DNA of 64,000 nucleotides from contig NZ_LT629711.1 of NCBI RefSeq assembly GCF_900104525.1, positions 3,100,001 to 3,164,000 of the forward strand, written 5' to 3'. The notes under the pieces were generated by a model. It saw nothing but the letters and a program-made list of their open reading frames with translations. It was not told the origin of the DNA and did no database searches. The position numbers and the translations under genes are program-made. Origin of the DNA: Pedococcus dokdonensis. GTDB lineage: Bacteria > Actinomycetota > Actinomycetes > Actinomycetales > Dermatophilaceae. Below are positions 42,854 to 52,006 of the stretch, one piece after another; position 1 is the first letter of the stretch; each line of letters opens with the position of its first letter.

Positions 42854-43768
42854 TCAGCCCCCCACCAGGTAGGCGAAGACGCTCTCGAGCGACTCGTCGG
42901 TCGGCGTGAGCTCGAGCACCCGGATACCGTGCTCGCGCGCCACCCGGGGCAGCCGCACGGTGAACGCTCCGAAGTCCGACACCGACACGTCGACCCCTCC
43001 CTTGGGACGCAACGACACCGCGACCACCGACGGCTCGGCGATCAGCGCACTCGCCAGCCCACGGTCGTCGTCGCCGACCACGACGTACTGCACCGGCCGG
43101 TCGGTCATCAGCCGGCGGATCTGCCCGAAGTCGCCCGACGCCGCGTGCCGTCCCGAGACGACGACCTCGATCTGGCGGGCGACCTGCTCGACCTCCTCGA
43201 GGATGTGCGACGAGAAGAGCACCGTGCGACCCTCGGCCCCCATCCGGCGCAGCAGCGTCATCAGGTGGAGCCGCTGGCGAGGGTCGACGCCGTTGAACGG
43301 CTCGTCGAGCAGCAGCACGGCAGGGTCGTGCACCAGCGCGGAGGCGAGCTTCACACGCTGTCGCATCCCCTTGGAGTAGGTGCCGATCCGACGCCCGGCC
43401 GGCTCGGCCATCTCGACCACGTCGAGGGCCCGCTCGGTCGCGGCGCCGGGGTCGGCCAGTCCGTGCAGCTCGGCGTTGGCCCGCACGAACTCCCGGCCGG
43501 TGAGGTAGCCGAAGCTGAGCTCGCGCTCCGGCACCAAGCCGATGGCCCGATAGGCGTCGGTATGGCGCCAGATCGCGGTGCCGTCGAGCGTCACCGAACC
43601 GGCGGAGGGCGCCAGGAACCCGGACATCATCGCGATGAGGGTGGTCTTGCCGGCGCCGTTCGGGCCGAGCAGCCCGGTCACCCCGGGACGCACCGTCATC
43701 GAGATGCCGTTGACCGCGACGACGTTGCCGTACCAGCGGGAGGCCTGGTCGATCTCGATGGTGCTCAT
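42854..43768 (-). CDS. ABC transporter ATP-binding protein (second pair)
   Basis: 304 residues. Walker A GPNGAGKTTL, signature YSKGMRQRVKLASAL, Walker B VLLLDEPFNGVDP and switch histidine SSHILEEVE are intact. The C-terminal 90 residues form a regulatory domain. It overlaps the upstream permease by four bases (GTG/ATG-TGA type). It works with the 42145-42852 permease. Confidence 0.92.
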   Translation of the reverse strand: MSTIEIDQASRWYGNVVAVNGISMTVRPGVTGLLGPNGAGKTTLIAMMSGFLAPSAGSVTLDGTAIWRHTDAYRAIGLVPERELSFGYLTGREFVRANAELHGLADPGAATERALDVVEMAEPAGRRIGTYSKGMRQRVKLASALVHDPAVLLLDEPFNGVDPRQRLHLMTLLRRMGAEGRTVLFSSHILEEVEQVARQIEVVVSGRHAASGDFGQIRRLMTDRPVQYVVVGDDDRGLASALIAEPSVVAVSLRPKGGVDVSVSDFGAFTVRLPRVAREHGIRVLELTPTDESLESVFAYLVGG

Positions 43769-44679
43769 GCCGTGGCCACCTTCCGGTAGCGCCAGACCAG
43801 CCCGGCCAGGCAGGCCGCCGACAGCCCCACGAACACCACGACGTACGCCGCCTGCATCGGCACGCCCTGGGGAGGGGTGGCGATGTCGGCATCAGCCCAG
43901 GTCGCCATCAGCCCCCGGTAGAGGGAGTAGGGAGAGAACAACCCGGCGACCTCGCCGACCCGGGCGTGCCCCTCCTCGCCGGCGATCGCCTGGATCGCCG
44001 TCACGATGCCGTTGCCCAGCAGCAGCAAGGCGATCGTGGCGACCACCGCGAACCCCCGCCGCGTCGACCACGACGCGATCAGCCCGGCCACGCCGGCCAG
44101 GGCCAGGGCCAGCAGCACGGCGAGCCCGGTCGCGATCGCGGCCTCGCGGGACTGGTCGGACACGTCCAGCTCACCCAGCAACGCCACGGCATACAGGATC
44201 AGGATGGGGAGCAACAGGAAGACCAGGGTCGCGCCGAGCAGGGCACCCCAGCGGGCGATCGCGTAGGTCGCGGACGGCAGCGGCCGGGCGAGGTAGAGCG
44301 AGATGGTGCCGTGCCGAAGGTCGCGCGAGAACAGCACCGGCGCCTGCGAGGCGACGAAGATGCCGAGCAGCACCTGGGTCGTCGAGGCGTACCGCGCGTA
44401 GCCGATCGGCAGCTCCTTGAGGCCGACCAGCACCATCACGCCACCGACGATGACGGCGGGCAGGACGTTGAGGCCGAGCAGGACGAACGGCAGCACCTTG
44501 GACCGCCCCGAGCGGCCCAGGCCGAACGAGTTGCGGAAGCCGGTGACGAGCAGGGCGCGGGCGATGGCCGCGGGACCGAGGCGCGGACCGGTGTAGGGGC
44601 GGTAGCCGAGGTCGTGGATGACGCTACGGCCCTGCGGGGTCGCGGCCGAGGGATCGGCAGCCATGGCGGGATCGGTCAC
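43765..44679 (-). CDS. ABC-2 type transporter permease (first pair)
   Basis: 304 residues. A cytoplasmic N-terminus with IHDLGYRPYTGPRLG, then six helices; DLRHGTISLYLARPLPSATY is the conserved permease coupling segment. The RYxxYxGPR-like start is typical of actinobacterial ABC-2 permeases. GTG 44679 overlaps the ATPase stop at 44676. Substrate unknown. Confidence 0.85.
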   Translation of the reverse strand: MTDPAMAADPSAATPQGRSVIHDLGYRPYTGPRLGPAAIARALLVTGFRNSFGLGRSGRSKVLPFVLLGLNVLPAVIVGGVMVLVGLKELPIGYARYASTTQVLLGIFVASQAPVLFSRDLRHGTISLYLARPLPSATYAIARWGALLGATLVFLLLPILILYAVALLGELDVSDQSREAAIATGLAVLLALALAGVAGLIASWSTRRGFAVVATIALLLLGNGIVTAIQAIAGEEGHARVGEVAGLFSPYSLYRGLMATWADADIATPPQGVPMQAAYVVVFVGLSAACLAGLVWRYRKVATA

Positions 44680-45665
44680 GAGACAGCCCCCTGGTCGTTG
44701 AAGACGTCCTCGATGCGCCGGTGGTCGACCTGCAGCCGCACCAGGCCGATGCCGAGGTCGCTCGCGGTGTCACGGATCAGGTCGTGGATCTCCGGCACCC
44801 CGGAGGGGGAGGGACCAGTGGCCGACTCGCCGGAGGTGGTGGCAGCCGCGGCCTCGACGGTCAGCATGGCGCCGCGCGGGGTGCTCGCCACCCCCGCCGC
44901 CGCCAGGGCGCGCGCCATCCGGGCGGTCGCGTCGTCGCCGTGCACCTCGACGAGCAGCACCCCGGTCGCGTCGAGGAACTCGTCGGTGCGCGAGGCGCGC
45001 AGCAGGTGCCCGCCGTCGAGGACGACGACGTGGTCGCTGACCCGCTCGAGCTCGCCGAGCAGGTGTGAGGTCACGATCACCGCGATCCCGAAGTCGTGCC
45101 CGATGCGCTGCACCAGCCCCAGCATCTCCTCGCGGGCGGCCGGGTCGAGGCCGTTGGTCGGCTCGTCGAGCAGCACCAGGCGGGGGTCGTGCGCCAGGGC
45201 CTGGGCCAGCTTGGCCTTCTGCTTCATCCCGGTGGAGTAGCCACCCATCGGCCGGTAGCGCTCCTCGGCCAGCCCGACGTGCCGCAGCACCTCGGCCGCG
45301 CGCTCGCGGGCGGCGACCCGCGGCAGCCCCGACATCATCGCCATGTGCACGACGAAGTCGCTGGCGCTGACGTCCGGCGGCAGGCAGTCGTGCTCGGGGA
45401 GGTAGCCGACGGCGGCCCGGATGCTCGGCCCCTCGGTCGCGATGTCGTGGCCGAGGACGGTGGCCCGCCCGCGGGTCGACGGGACCAGGCCGAGCAGGAT
45501 CTTGAGCAGCGTCGACTTGCCGGCTCCGTTGGCCCCGACCAGCCCCGTGACGCCCGGGCCGATCTCGAGGTCGAGCGCGTCCAGCGCGAGCACCGGACCG
45601 TAGTCCTTGGTCAGGCCCTCGGTGCGGACGACCGCACCCCCCTGTTGTCCCTCCACGTCAGCCAC
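44676..45665 (-). CDS. ABC transporter ATP-binding protein (first pair)
   Basis: 329 residues. Walker A GANGAGKSTLL, signature YSTGMKQKAKLAQAL, Walker B LVLLDEPTNGLDP and TSHLLGELE. The C-terminal region contains a Thr/Ser/Pro patch before DVFNDQGAVS. GTG 45665 is the first codon. It heads the four-gene overlapping run ATPase-permease-ATPase-permease, which suggests one heteromeric exporter or two related exporters made together. Confidence 0.92.
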   Translation of the reverse strand: MADVEGQQGGAVVRTEGLTKDYGPVLALDALDLEIGPGVTGLVGANGAGKSTLLKILLGLVPSTRGRATVLGHDIATEGPSIRAAVGYLPEHDCLPPDVSASDFVVHMAMMSGLPRVAARERAAEVLRHVGLAEERYRPMGGYSTGMKQKAKLAQALAHDPRLVLLDEPTNGLDPAAREEMLGLVQRIGHDFGIAVIVTSHLLGELERVSDHVVVLDGGHLLRASRTDEFLDATGVLLVEVHGDDATARMARALAAAGVASTPRGAMLTVEAAAATTSGESATGPSPSGVPEIHDLIRDTASDLGIGLVRLQVDHRRIEDVFNDQGAVS

Positions 45666-45760
45666 AGTAGCCGCGCCGGGCGTCCAGCCCGGCGCGGCAC
45701 GTGGATCATCAGGGACGGTTCAGGGTCAATCCCCAGTGGCCAGACCTCACTGGCCAGTCC

Positions 45761-47467
45761 TCAGTGACCGGCGGGCGGAGCGGCGGCCCGCTCCGCGTCG
45801 GCCTTGTCGGCTGCACCGCGCTCGGAGTAGGCCGACCCGCCACGCAGCTCGACGTGCGGGAGCAGCAGCATCACGAGGAAGCCGACCACCATCACCCCTG
45901 CACCGACGAGGAAGACCAGGTCCATCGCCTCCGAGAAGCCGGTCAGGAGCGGCTTGGCGAGCCGCGGGTCGAGCTTGTCGATGACCGAGCTGTCCTTCAG
46001 GACGTTCCCGATCGGTCCGGGGTCACCACCCTGGGCCGCCGACTGCAGGCCCTTCGCGAACGCGGCGTTGTTCGGGTCGGCGAGCACCGCCGGGTCGCGG
46101 AGCGCGCCCTGGAAGTCCTTCGTCCCGGCCGAGGCCTTGAGTGCGCTCGTGATCCGGTCGGGGACGGTGGAGAACAGGATCGACAGGAAGACCGCGGTGC
46201 CGAGCGTGCCACCGATCTGCCGGGTGAACGTGGCGGACGACGTGGCCACGCCGATGAGGCGTGGCGACACGGCGTTCTGGACGGCCAGGGTGAGCGGCTG
46301 GAAGTTGAAGCCCAGCCCGAGCCCGAACGCGACCATCACGATGCTGGTCTGCCAGAGGGGGGTGTCGGCCTTGATGAAGTGGAAGACGAACAGCGCGATG
46401 GCGAGCAGTGCCGAGCCCATGATCGGGAACCGGCGGTAGCGCCCGGTGCGGCTGATGATCTGGCCCGAGATGATCGAGCCGGCCATGATGCCCAGCGTGA
46501 GCGGCAGCAGCAGCAGGCCCGCCTTGGTGGGCGAGGCGCCCTTGACGATCTGCAGGTAGAGCGGCAGCGACGCGAGCCCACCGAACATGGCCATGCCGAT
46601 CAGCACCGAGGCGCCGGACGCGACGGCGACCGTGCGGTTCTGGAACAACGTGAGCGGCAGCAGCGCCTCGTCCTTCATCGCGCGCTCGACGAGCAGGAAG
46701 GCCACGACGCCGATCGCGCCGATGACGAAGCAGGCGACCGACCGACCCGAGCCCCAGCCCCAGTCCCGCCCCTGCTCGGCGACGAGCAGCAGCGGCACGA
46801 GACCGAGGGTGAGCGTGGCGGCGCCCCACCAGTCGATCCGGTGGTCCAGGCGGGTGTGGCGCAGGTGCAGGGTGCGCGAGACGACGAACAGCGCGGCGAT
46901 GCCGATCGGCACGTTGACCAGGAACACCCAGCGCCAGCCGTCCACCCCGAGGATCGAGGACTGGCCGGCGAAGAACCCGCCGATGACCGGGCCGAGCACG
47001 CTCGAGGTGCCGAAGACGGCGAGGAAGTAGCCCTGGTACTTGGCCCGCTCACGGGGCGGCACGATGTCGCCGATGATGGCCAGCGCGAGGGAGAAGAGCC
47101 CGCCGGCGCCGAGGCCCTGGACGGCGCGGTAGAAGGCCAGCTGGAGCATCGACTGCGACAGGGTGCAGAGGACGGACCCGACGATGAAGATCGAGATCGC
47201 GGCCGAGAAGAACTTCTTGCGGCCGTAGATGTCGGAGAGCTTGCCGTACAACGGCGTCACGATCGTCGACGTGATGAGGTATGCCGTCGTGGCCCAGGCC
47301 TGCTCGTCGAGCCCCTTGAGGTCGTCGGCGATGGTGCGGATGGCGGTGGCCACGATGGTCTGGTCGAGGGCGGCGAGGAACATGCCCATCATCAGCCCGA
47401 CCAGGATCGTGATGATCTGGCGGTGGGTCAGGGGCCCGTCGGGGCGGGCGGGGGCGGCGGCTGCCAT
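45761..47467 (-). CDS. DHA2-type MFS multidrug efflux transporter (14 TM)
   Basis: 568 residues with 14 predicted membrane helices. The motif LDQTIVATAIRTIADDL, motif A GKLSDIYGRKKFF and motif C-like GPVIGGFF are typical of EmrB/QacA drug:proton antiporters. A roughly 90-residue extracellular loop lies before the last helix. The ATG 47467 has GGAG seven bases upstream. It follows a MarR gene across a 15-bp tandem array and is probably under MarR control. Confidence 0.93.
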   Translation of the reverse strand: MAAAAPARPDGPLTHRQIITILVGLMMGMFLAALDQTIVATAIRTIADDLKGLDEQAWATTAYLITSTIVTPLYGKLSDIYGRKKFFSAAISIFIVGSVLCTLSQSMLQLAFYRAVQGLGAGGLFSLALAIIGDIVPPRERAKYQGYFLAVFGTSSVLGPVIGGFFAGQSSILGVDGWRWVFLVNVPIGIAALFVVSRTLHLRHTRLDHRIDWWGAATLTLGLVPLLLVAEQGRDWGWGSGRSVACFVIGAIGVVAFLLVERAMKDEALLPLTLFQNRTVAVASGASVLIGMAMFGGLASLPLYLQIVKGASPTKAGLLLLPLTLGIMAGSIISGQIISRTGRYRRFPIMGSALLAIALFVFHFIKADTPLWQTSIVMVAFGLGLGFNFQPLTLAVQNAVSPRLIGVATSSATFTRQIGGTLGTAVFLSILFSTVPDRITSALKASAGTKDFQGALRDPAVLADPNNAAFAKGLQSAAQGGDPGPIGNVLKDSSVIDKLDPRLAKPLLTGFSEAMDLVFLVGAGVMVVGFLVMLLLPHVELRGGSAYSERGAADKADAERAAAPPAGH

Positions 47468-47487
47468 GTCAGTTCTCCGGGAGGCTG

Positions 47488-47577
47488 GTCGAGGTGGAGC
47501 TGGTCGAGGTGGAGCTGGGTGCAGTGGAGCTGGTCGAGGTGGAGCGGGGTGAGGTGGAGCTGGGTGCAGTGGAGCTG
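47488..47577. repeat. 15-bp tandem array, six copies, between MarR and MFS genes
   Basis: Six contiguous 15-mers fill 90 bp exactly. The unit is GTCGAGGTGGAGCTG with GGTGCAGTGGAGCTG variants in copies 3 and 6 and single changes in copies 4 and 5. It starts right after the MarR stop codon and ends 20 bases before the MFS start. Copy-number change would alter the intercistronic spacing without touching either protein. Confidence 0.9.
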
Positions 47578-47579
47578 GT

Positions 47580-48041
47580 CTAGAGCTTGTTCTTGAAGCG
47601 TTCGAGGTCGGTGCCGAAGCGCTCGAGCTGGTGGGCGAACTCGCTGGCCTCCTCGGCCGTCCAGTCGCCCATCAGCTCGCGGAACCACTCGGTCCGCTGG
47701 GCCTTGATGCTCGTCAGCAGGGCTTCGCCCGACTCGCTGAGCTGCACCACCTGGGCGCGACCGTCGGCCGGGTCGCTCACCTTGTCGACGAGCCCGTGCC
47801 CCTCGAGCGTGCTCACCTGACGGCTCACGGTGGAGACGTCGGAGTGCACGACCTCGGCGAGGACCGAGACGCGCCGCGGCGCTGCGGCGAGGTTGAACAG
47901 GATCGGGTAGGCGGTGGCATCCACCGCGGGGTGGACCCGTGGTGCGTGCTGGCGCATGGCCTGCAGGAGCTTCATCAACCGGATCAGGCCGACGCTGACG
48001 CGTTCGGCCGTCTCCCGGTCGAGCGGGTGGTGCTCGGACAT
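47580..48041 (-). CDS. MarR family transcriptional regulator
   Basis: 153 residues. The winged helix is at about 50-110 (PILFNLAAAPRRVSVLAEVVHSDVSTVSRQVSTLEGHGLVDK, DPADGRAQVVQLSESGEALL). It precedes the DHA2 transporter on the same strand and probably represses both genes; loss of binding by a drug would induce efflux. ATG 48041 is chosen. The operator candidate lies directly upstream. Confidence 0.88.
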   Translation of the reverse strand: MSEHHPLDRETAERVSVGLIRLMKLLQAMRQHAPRVHPAVDATAYPILFNLAAAPRRVSVLAEVVHSDVSTVSRQVSTLEGHGLVDKVSDPADGRAQVVQLSESGEALLTSIKAQRTEWFRELMGDWTAEEASEFAHQLERFGTDLERFKNKL

Positions 48042-48066
48042 GGACGTGCCTCGGGTGAGAAGTTGC

Positions 48067-48106
48067 TTGCGACATACAAGTATCACGAGATGGTTGTGTG
48101 CCGCAA
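48067..48106. promoter_or_regulatory. Putative operator upstream of the MarR-MFS operon
   Basis: TTGCGACATAC (48067-48077) and GTGTGCCGCAA (48096-48106) are inverted repeats matching at 9 of 11 positions. The smaller dyad ATACAAGTAT (48074-48083) overlaps the first arm. Position 25 bases above the start fits MarR autoregulation. Confidence 0.5.
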
Positions 48107-48133
48107 ACAACAAATCCCGGACCGCGGGATCCC

Positions 48134-48190
48134 GGAGCCAGGCGCCCGGGAGCCAGGCGCCCGAGTGAGGCGTCCGGAGCGAGGCGTCCC
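48134..48190. repeat. 14-bp degenerate tandem repeat
   Basis: Four units of the type GGAGCCAGGCGCCC / GGAGCGAGGCGTCC run head to tail and end just before the stop codon of the maleylpyruvate-isomerase-like gene at 48194. No function seen. Confidence 0.65.
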
Positions 48191-48193
48191 GGG

Positions 48194-49048
48194 CTAGGGG
48201 ACGAGCACCAGGTGCTCCAGCACCTGGCGGGCGACCGCTGGGTCGCCCTGCACGGCGAAGTGGATGTCGTCGACCCCGCCGCGTCCGGCAGCCCGCCGCG
48301 TCAGCGCGTCGGTCGACAGGGTGATGGTGGTGAACACGTCGTCCGGGTCACCGTCGTGCGCGATCCCCGAGAACAGCGGTATGCCGCGTGGCTTGCCGTC
48401 GTCCTGCGACTCCACCCACACGCCGGCCCGCCCCTGCACCGGGCCGGTGCTCTCGATGATGACGACGTTGCCGGGCGGCACCTGCGCACTCTTGGCGACC
48501 AGCCGGGGCAACGACGCGAAGAGGAGGTCCATGAAGACGGCGGCCCCGCCGGAGTCCAGGTCACCGGGGCGACCCAGCGCCTGCCGGATGTCCTGCTCGT
48601 GCGTCCAGATGTCGAGGATCCGGGTCGGCAGGCTCCGGTGCAACGGCGCCGGCCCCCACGCGCCGCGCACCACGGTGTCGAGCGTCACCCCCGGCGCGGT
48701 GAACTGCGCCACCCGCTGCGCCGCGACCGTCTCGAGCTCGGCCACCACCTTCGCGGCAGCCACCGGGCGCCGGAGCTCCACCTCGCGCTCCACGAACTGG
48801 CCCGCCTCGTGACGCAGGTGGTCGTAGTCCGGCACCTCGACCTGCGGCACGCGCCCCGTGTGCAGCCACGACTCCATCCCCACGACGTGCGCGATCTGGT
48901 CCTTGACGGTCCACCCCGGGCAGGCGGTCGGCAGCGCGAAGTCGGCTTCCGAGCAGGAGTGGCCGAGGTCGACCACCGCCTGCGTGGTCTGCTGGTAGGC
49001 CGCGACGAGGCCGGCCAGGTCGTCGGGTGCTGCCGGGTGCAGGGGCAT
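48194..49048 (-). CDS. Maleylpyruvate isomerase family (mycothiol-dependent-like) protein
   Basis: 284 residues. The N-terminal DinB-type bundle has the family patterns ALPTACPGWTVKDQIAHVVGMESWL and ILDIWTHEQDIRQALGRPG, supplying the histidine metal ligands; the C-terminal domain is the MDMPI type. Members use mycothiol as a cofactor or acceptor. I chose ATG 49048; GTG 49057 would add three residues. Substrate unknown. Confidence 0.85.
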   Translation of the reverse strand: MPLHPAAPDDLAGLVAAYQQTTQAVVDLGHSCSEADFALPTACPGWTVKDQIAHVVGMESWLHTGRVPQVEVPDYDHLRHEAGQFVEREVELRRPVAAAKVVAELETVAAQRVAQFTAPGVTLDTVVRGAWGPAPLHRSLPTRILDIWTHEQDIRQALGRPGDLDSGGAAVFMDLLFASLPRLVAKSAQVPPGNVVIIESTGPVQGRAGVWVESQDDGKPRGIPLFSGIAHDGDPDDVFTTITLSTDALTRRAAGRGGVDDIHFAVQGDPAVARQVLEHLVLVP

Positions 49049-49124
49049 GCCCCCCACCCTACGAGCCCGCCCCGAACCCGGGCCTCGGGCAGGTCTGGAC
49101 CGGCTCGCTACCTAGGCTGTCCCC

Positions 49125-51170
49125 ATGACCTCCTCCGTGGCGCCCCCGGTGCGGACGGCGGGGCCCACGCCGGAGCCCGCCCCGGCCCGGCTCCCGCTGC
49201 CGGCCCTGGCGGTCGCGGCCCTGCTGGCGTTGCCGCTCGCCGCCGTCCTCGGCGAAGCAGCCGCGGCCCCCGTGGTGGCCGACCCGGGAGGGCTGGTGCG
49301 CTGGGGGATCCTCTACACGCGGGTCGTGCACGACCTCGCCGCGGCGGTGACGGTCGGGCTCCTGGTCCACGCGGCATACCTCGTGCCAGAGACGACCCGC
49401 ACCAACCGCCGCATCGTCGCGACCCGGCTCGCCGGCATCGCGGCGGGACTGTGGGCGATCGCCGGTGCTGCTGGCGCCGTCTTCACGATGGCCGCTTCGA
49501 TCGGCATCCCGCTCACCGACCCGTCGTTCGGGCAGCAGTTCACCACCTTCGCGTGGACCTACCAGCCGACCCGAGTGGCGCTGGTCACCGCCGGGGTCGC
49601 TGCCGCCATCTCGCTCGGGGCGCTGGTCGCCACCAGCCGGGCGACGATGGCCTGGCTCTCCGTGCTCGCCGTCCTCGGCCTGCTGCCGCTCGCGCTCGCC
49701 GGGCACGCGGCCGGAGCCACCGACCACAGCACCGCGGTCAACGCGCTCGCCGTCCACCTCGTCGGCGTGAGCCTCTGGGTCGGCGGCCTGCTCGCGCTGG
49801 CGCTCTTGCGCCCGCTGCTCGTCAAGGGCAACGGTGCGGGTCCGGCGGACGGCGCCGCCGACTTCGCGGCGACGGCAGCGCGCTACTCGACGCTGGCCGG
49901 CTGGTGCTTCGGCGCGGTGGCCCTGTCGGGCCTGCAGAGCGCGTTGATCCGGATCGGCCCGCTCAGCGACCTCGGCACCCGATACGGCGCGCTGCTCCTG
50001 GTCAAGACCGCTGCCCTCCTGCTCCTCGGGTATGCCGGGTGGCGGCACCGCCGCTCGCTGCTCGCCGGCCTGCGGGCCGGCCGCACGGCGTCGTTCGTGC
50101 GCCTCGTCGTGGCCGAGCTGGTCGTGATGGGCGTCGCGATCGGCACCGCGGTCGCGCTGGCCCGCAGCGCCCCGCCGGTGCCGGACACCCCCGTCGAGGA
50201 CGCGTCGCCGGCCTTCGCGCTCACCGGCTACCCCGACCCCGGACCGCTCACCGGCGACGCGTGGTTCACCACCTGGACCACCGAGTGGCTCTGGCTGGGC
50301 GTCGCCCTGGTGGCCGTCGGCCTCTACCTCACCGGGGTCCGGCGGTTGCGCAAGAGGGGAGACGCGTGGCCGGTGCACCGCTCGATCGTGTGGGTGCTGG
50401 GGTGGGCGGTCTTCGTCTACGCGACCTCCGGGGCCCCCGGGGTCTACGGCCGGGTGCTGTTCTCGATGCACATGGTGATGCACATGGTCGTCGCCATGCT
50501 GGTGCCGCTGCTGCTCGTCCCGGCCGCCCCCATCCTGCTGGCGCTGCGCGCGCTGCCGTCGCGACCCGACAAGACCTGGGGGCCGCGCGAGCTGGTCCTC
50601 CAGGTGGTCCACTCCCGGGTCCTCAAGGTGCTCGCCAACCCGGTGGTCGCCGCCGCGCTCTTCTTCTTCAGCCTGGCGATCTTCTACTACTCGCCGTTGT
50701 TCGAGCTCGCCCTGCGCACCCACACCGGGCACGTCCTGATGATGGTGCACTTCCTGCTGACCGGTTACCTCTTCACCTGGGTGCTGATCGGCATCGACCC
50801 CGGCCCGAAGAAGTGGCCGCCGCTGATGCTGCTCGTCGTGCTGTTCGCGACGATGTCGTTCCACGCGTTCTTCGGCGTGGTCATGACCGGCAGCACCACC
50901 CTGCTCGCCCCCGAGTTCTTCGAGGTCATCAAGCTCCCGTGGATGACCGACCCGCTGCGCGACCAGCACGAGGCCGGGGCGATCGCCTGGGGCATCGGCG
51001 AGGCGCCCACGGTCATCCTCACCCTCCTCGTCGCGGTGGGCTGGGTGCGGACCGACCGCGCCGAGACGGTGCGCAAGGACCGCCAGGCCGACCGCGACGG
51101 CGACGCCGAGCTGGCCGCCTACAACGCCCACCTGCAGGAGCTGAAGCGACGAAACGAGGGCCGGTCATGA
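49125..51170 (+). CDS. CopD/CtaG fusion membrane protein
   Basis: 681 residues with about 15 membrane helices. The N-terminal half is CopD-like (copper resistance, LVHAAYLVPE, VHLVGVSLWVGGLLALALL), the C-terminal half a CtaG/cytochrome c oxidase assembly domain (SMHMVMHMVVAMLVPLLLV, LMMVHFLLTGYLFTWVLIGIDP, FHAFFGVVM) with conserved histidines that could bind copper. This arrangement is common in actinobacteria and points to copper delivery to the respiratory oxidase. Its TGA overlaps the next ATG. Confidence 0.9.
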   Translation: MTSSVAPPVRTAGPTPEPAPARLPLPALAVAALLALPLAAVLGEAAAAPVVADPGGLVRWGILYTRVVHDLAAAVTVGLLVHAAYLVPETTRTNRRIVATRLAGIAAGLWAIAGAAGAVFTMAASIGIPLTDPSFGQQFTTFAWTYQPTRVALVTAGVAAAISLGALVATSRATMAWLSVLAVLGLLPLALAGHAAGATDHSTAVNALAVHLVGVSLWVGGLLALALLRPLLVKGNGAGPADGAADFAATAARYSTLAGWCFGAVALSGLQSALIRIGPLSDLGTRYGALLLVKTAALLLLGYAGWRHRRSLLAGLRAGRTASFVRLVVAELVVMGVAIGTAVALARSAPPVPDTPVEDASPAFALTGYPDPGPLTGDAWFTTWTTEWLWLGVALVAVGLYLTGVRRLRKRGDAWPVHRSIVWVLGWAVFVYATSGAPGVYGRVLFSMHMVMHMVVAMLVPLLLVPAAPILLALRALPSRPDKTWGPRELVLQVVHSRVLKVLANPVVAAALFFFSLAIFYYSPLFELALRTHTGHVLMMVHFLLTGYLFTWVLIGIDPGPKKWPPLMLLVVLFATMSFHAFFGVVMTGSTTLLAPEFFEVIKLPWMTDPLRDQHEAGAIAWGIGEAPTVILTLLVAVGWVRTDRAETVRKDRQADRDGDAELAAYNAHLQELKRRNEGRS

Positions 51171-52006
51171 GAGTGGCAGTGCTGCAGGTGGCGTACGGCG
51201 ACGACGAGCCGATGAGCGCCCGGGTCGAACGGGTCGCCGCACTCGTGCGCGAGCAGGCCGGGCACGACCTGGTCGTGCTGCCCGAGCTGTGGGCGCCGGG
51301 TGGCTTCTCCTACCGCGAGTGGGCCGACCGCGCGCAGCCGGTCGACGGCTCGATCGGCTCGGCGATGTCCGCCGCCGCCCGCGACGCGGGGGTCCTGCTG
51401 CACGCCGGGTCGATCATCGAGCGGGGTGTGCCGGGCGAGACGGGTGGCGACACGGCTGGCGAGCCAGGTGGCGCCGACCCGCGCAGCTCGGAGGGCAGGC
51501 ACCTCTGGAACACCTCGCTGGTCTTCGGTCCGGACGGCGCGCTCGTCGCGTCCTACCGCAAGATCCACCGGTTCGGTTTCGGGTCGGGTGAGCCCAAGCT
51601 GCTCGACGCCGGTGAGGACATCGTCGTGGTCGACCTACCCGGCAACCATCTCGCTGGGTTGTCGACCTGCTACGACCTGCGCTTCCCCGAGCTCTACCGC
51701 CGGCAGCTCGACGCCGGCGCCACCGTCTTCGTCGTGCCGGCCGCTTGGCCCGCGGCCCGGGTGCGGCACTGGACCCTGCTCGCCCACGCCCGCGCGGTCG
51801 AGAACCAGTGCGTCGTGATCGCCTGCAACACCGCGGGCACCCACGCCGGCACCGAGATGGGCGGCCACTCGCAGGTCATCTCCGCCACCGGCGAGGCGCT
51901 CGCGATGGCCGGGACTGCCGAGGAGGTGCTGAGTGTTGAGGTCGACATGGATGCTGTGACGACCTGGCGCACCCAGTTCCCCGTCCTCGGGGACCGGCGG
52001 CTGTGA
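51167..52006 (+). CDS. Carbon-nitrogen hydrolase (nitrilase/omega-amidase-like)
   Basis: 279 residues. The Glu-Lys-Cys triad is E40 (VVLPELWAPGG), K132 (ASYRKIHRFG) and C168 (GLSTCYDLRFPELYR). It is closest in pattern to omega-amidase/deaminated-glutathione amidase members. A small Gly/Asp/Pro insert at about 85-105 precedes HLWNTSLVF. It is coupled by ATGA to the CopD-CtaG gene and by GTGA to the next one, so the three are made together. Confidence 0.9.
   Translation: MRVAVLQVAYGDDEPMSARVERVAALVREQAGHDLVVLPELWAPGGFSYREWADRAQPVDGSIGSAMSAAARDAGVLLHAGSIIERGVPGETGGDTAGEPGGADPRSSEGRHLWNTSLVFGPDGALVASYRKIHRFGFGSGEPKLLDAGEDIVVVDLPGNHLAGLSTCYDLRFPELYRRQLDAGATVFVVPAAWPAARVRHWTLLAHARAVENQCVVIACNTAGTHAGTEMGGHSQVISATGEALAMAGTAEEVLSVEVDMDAVTTWRTQFPVLGDRRL

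Noticed and set aside
48098-52006. 1302-codon plus-strand frame
   Set aside because: Only its last 279 residues (carbon-nitrogen hydrolase) are real. The rest is a shadow of the isomerase-like and CopD-CtaG genes.
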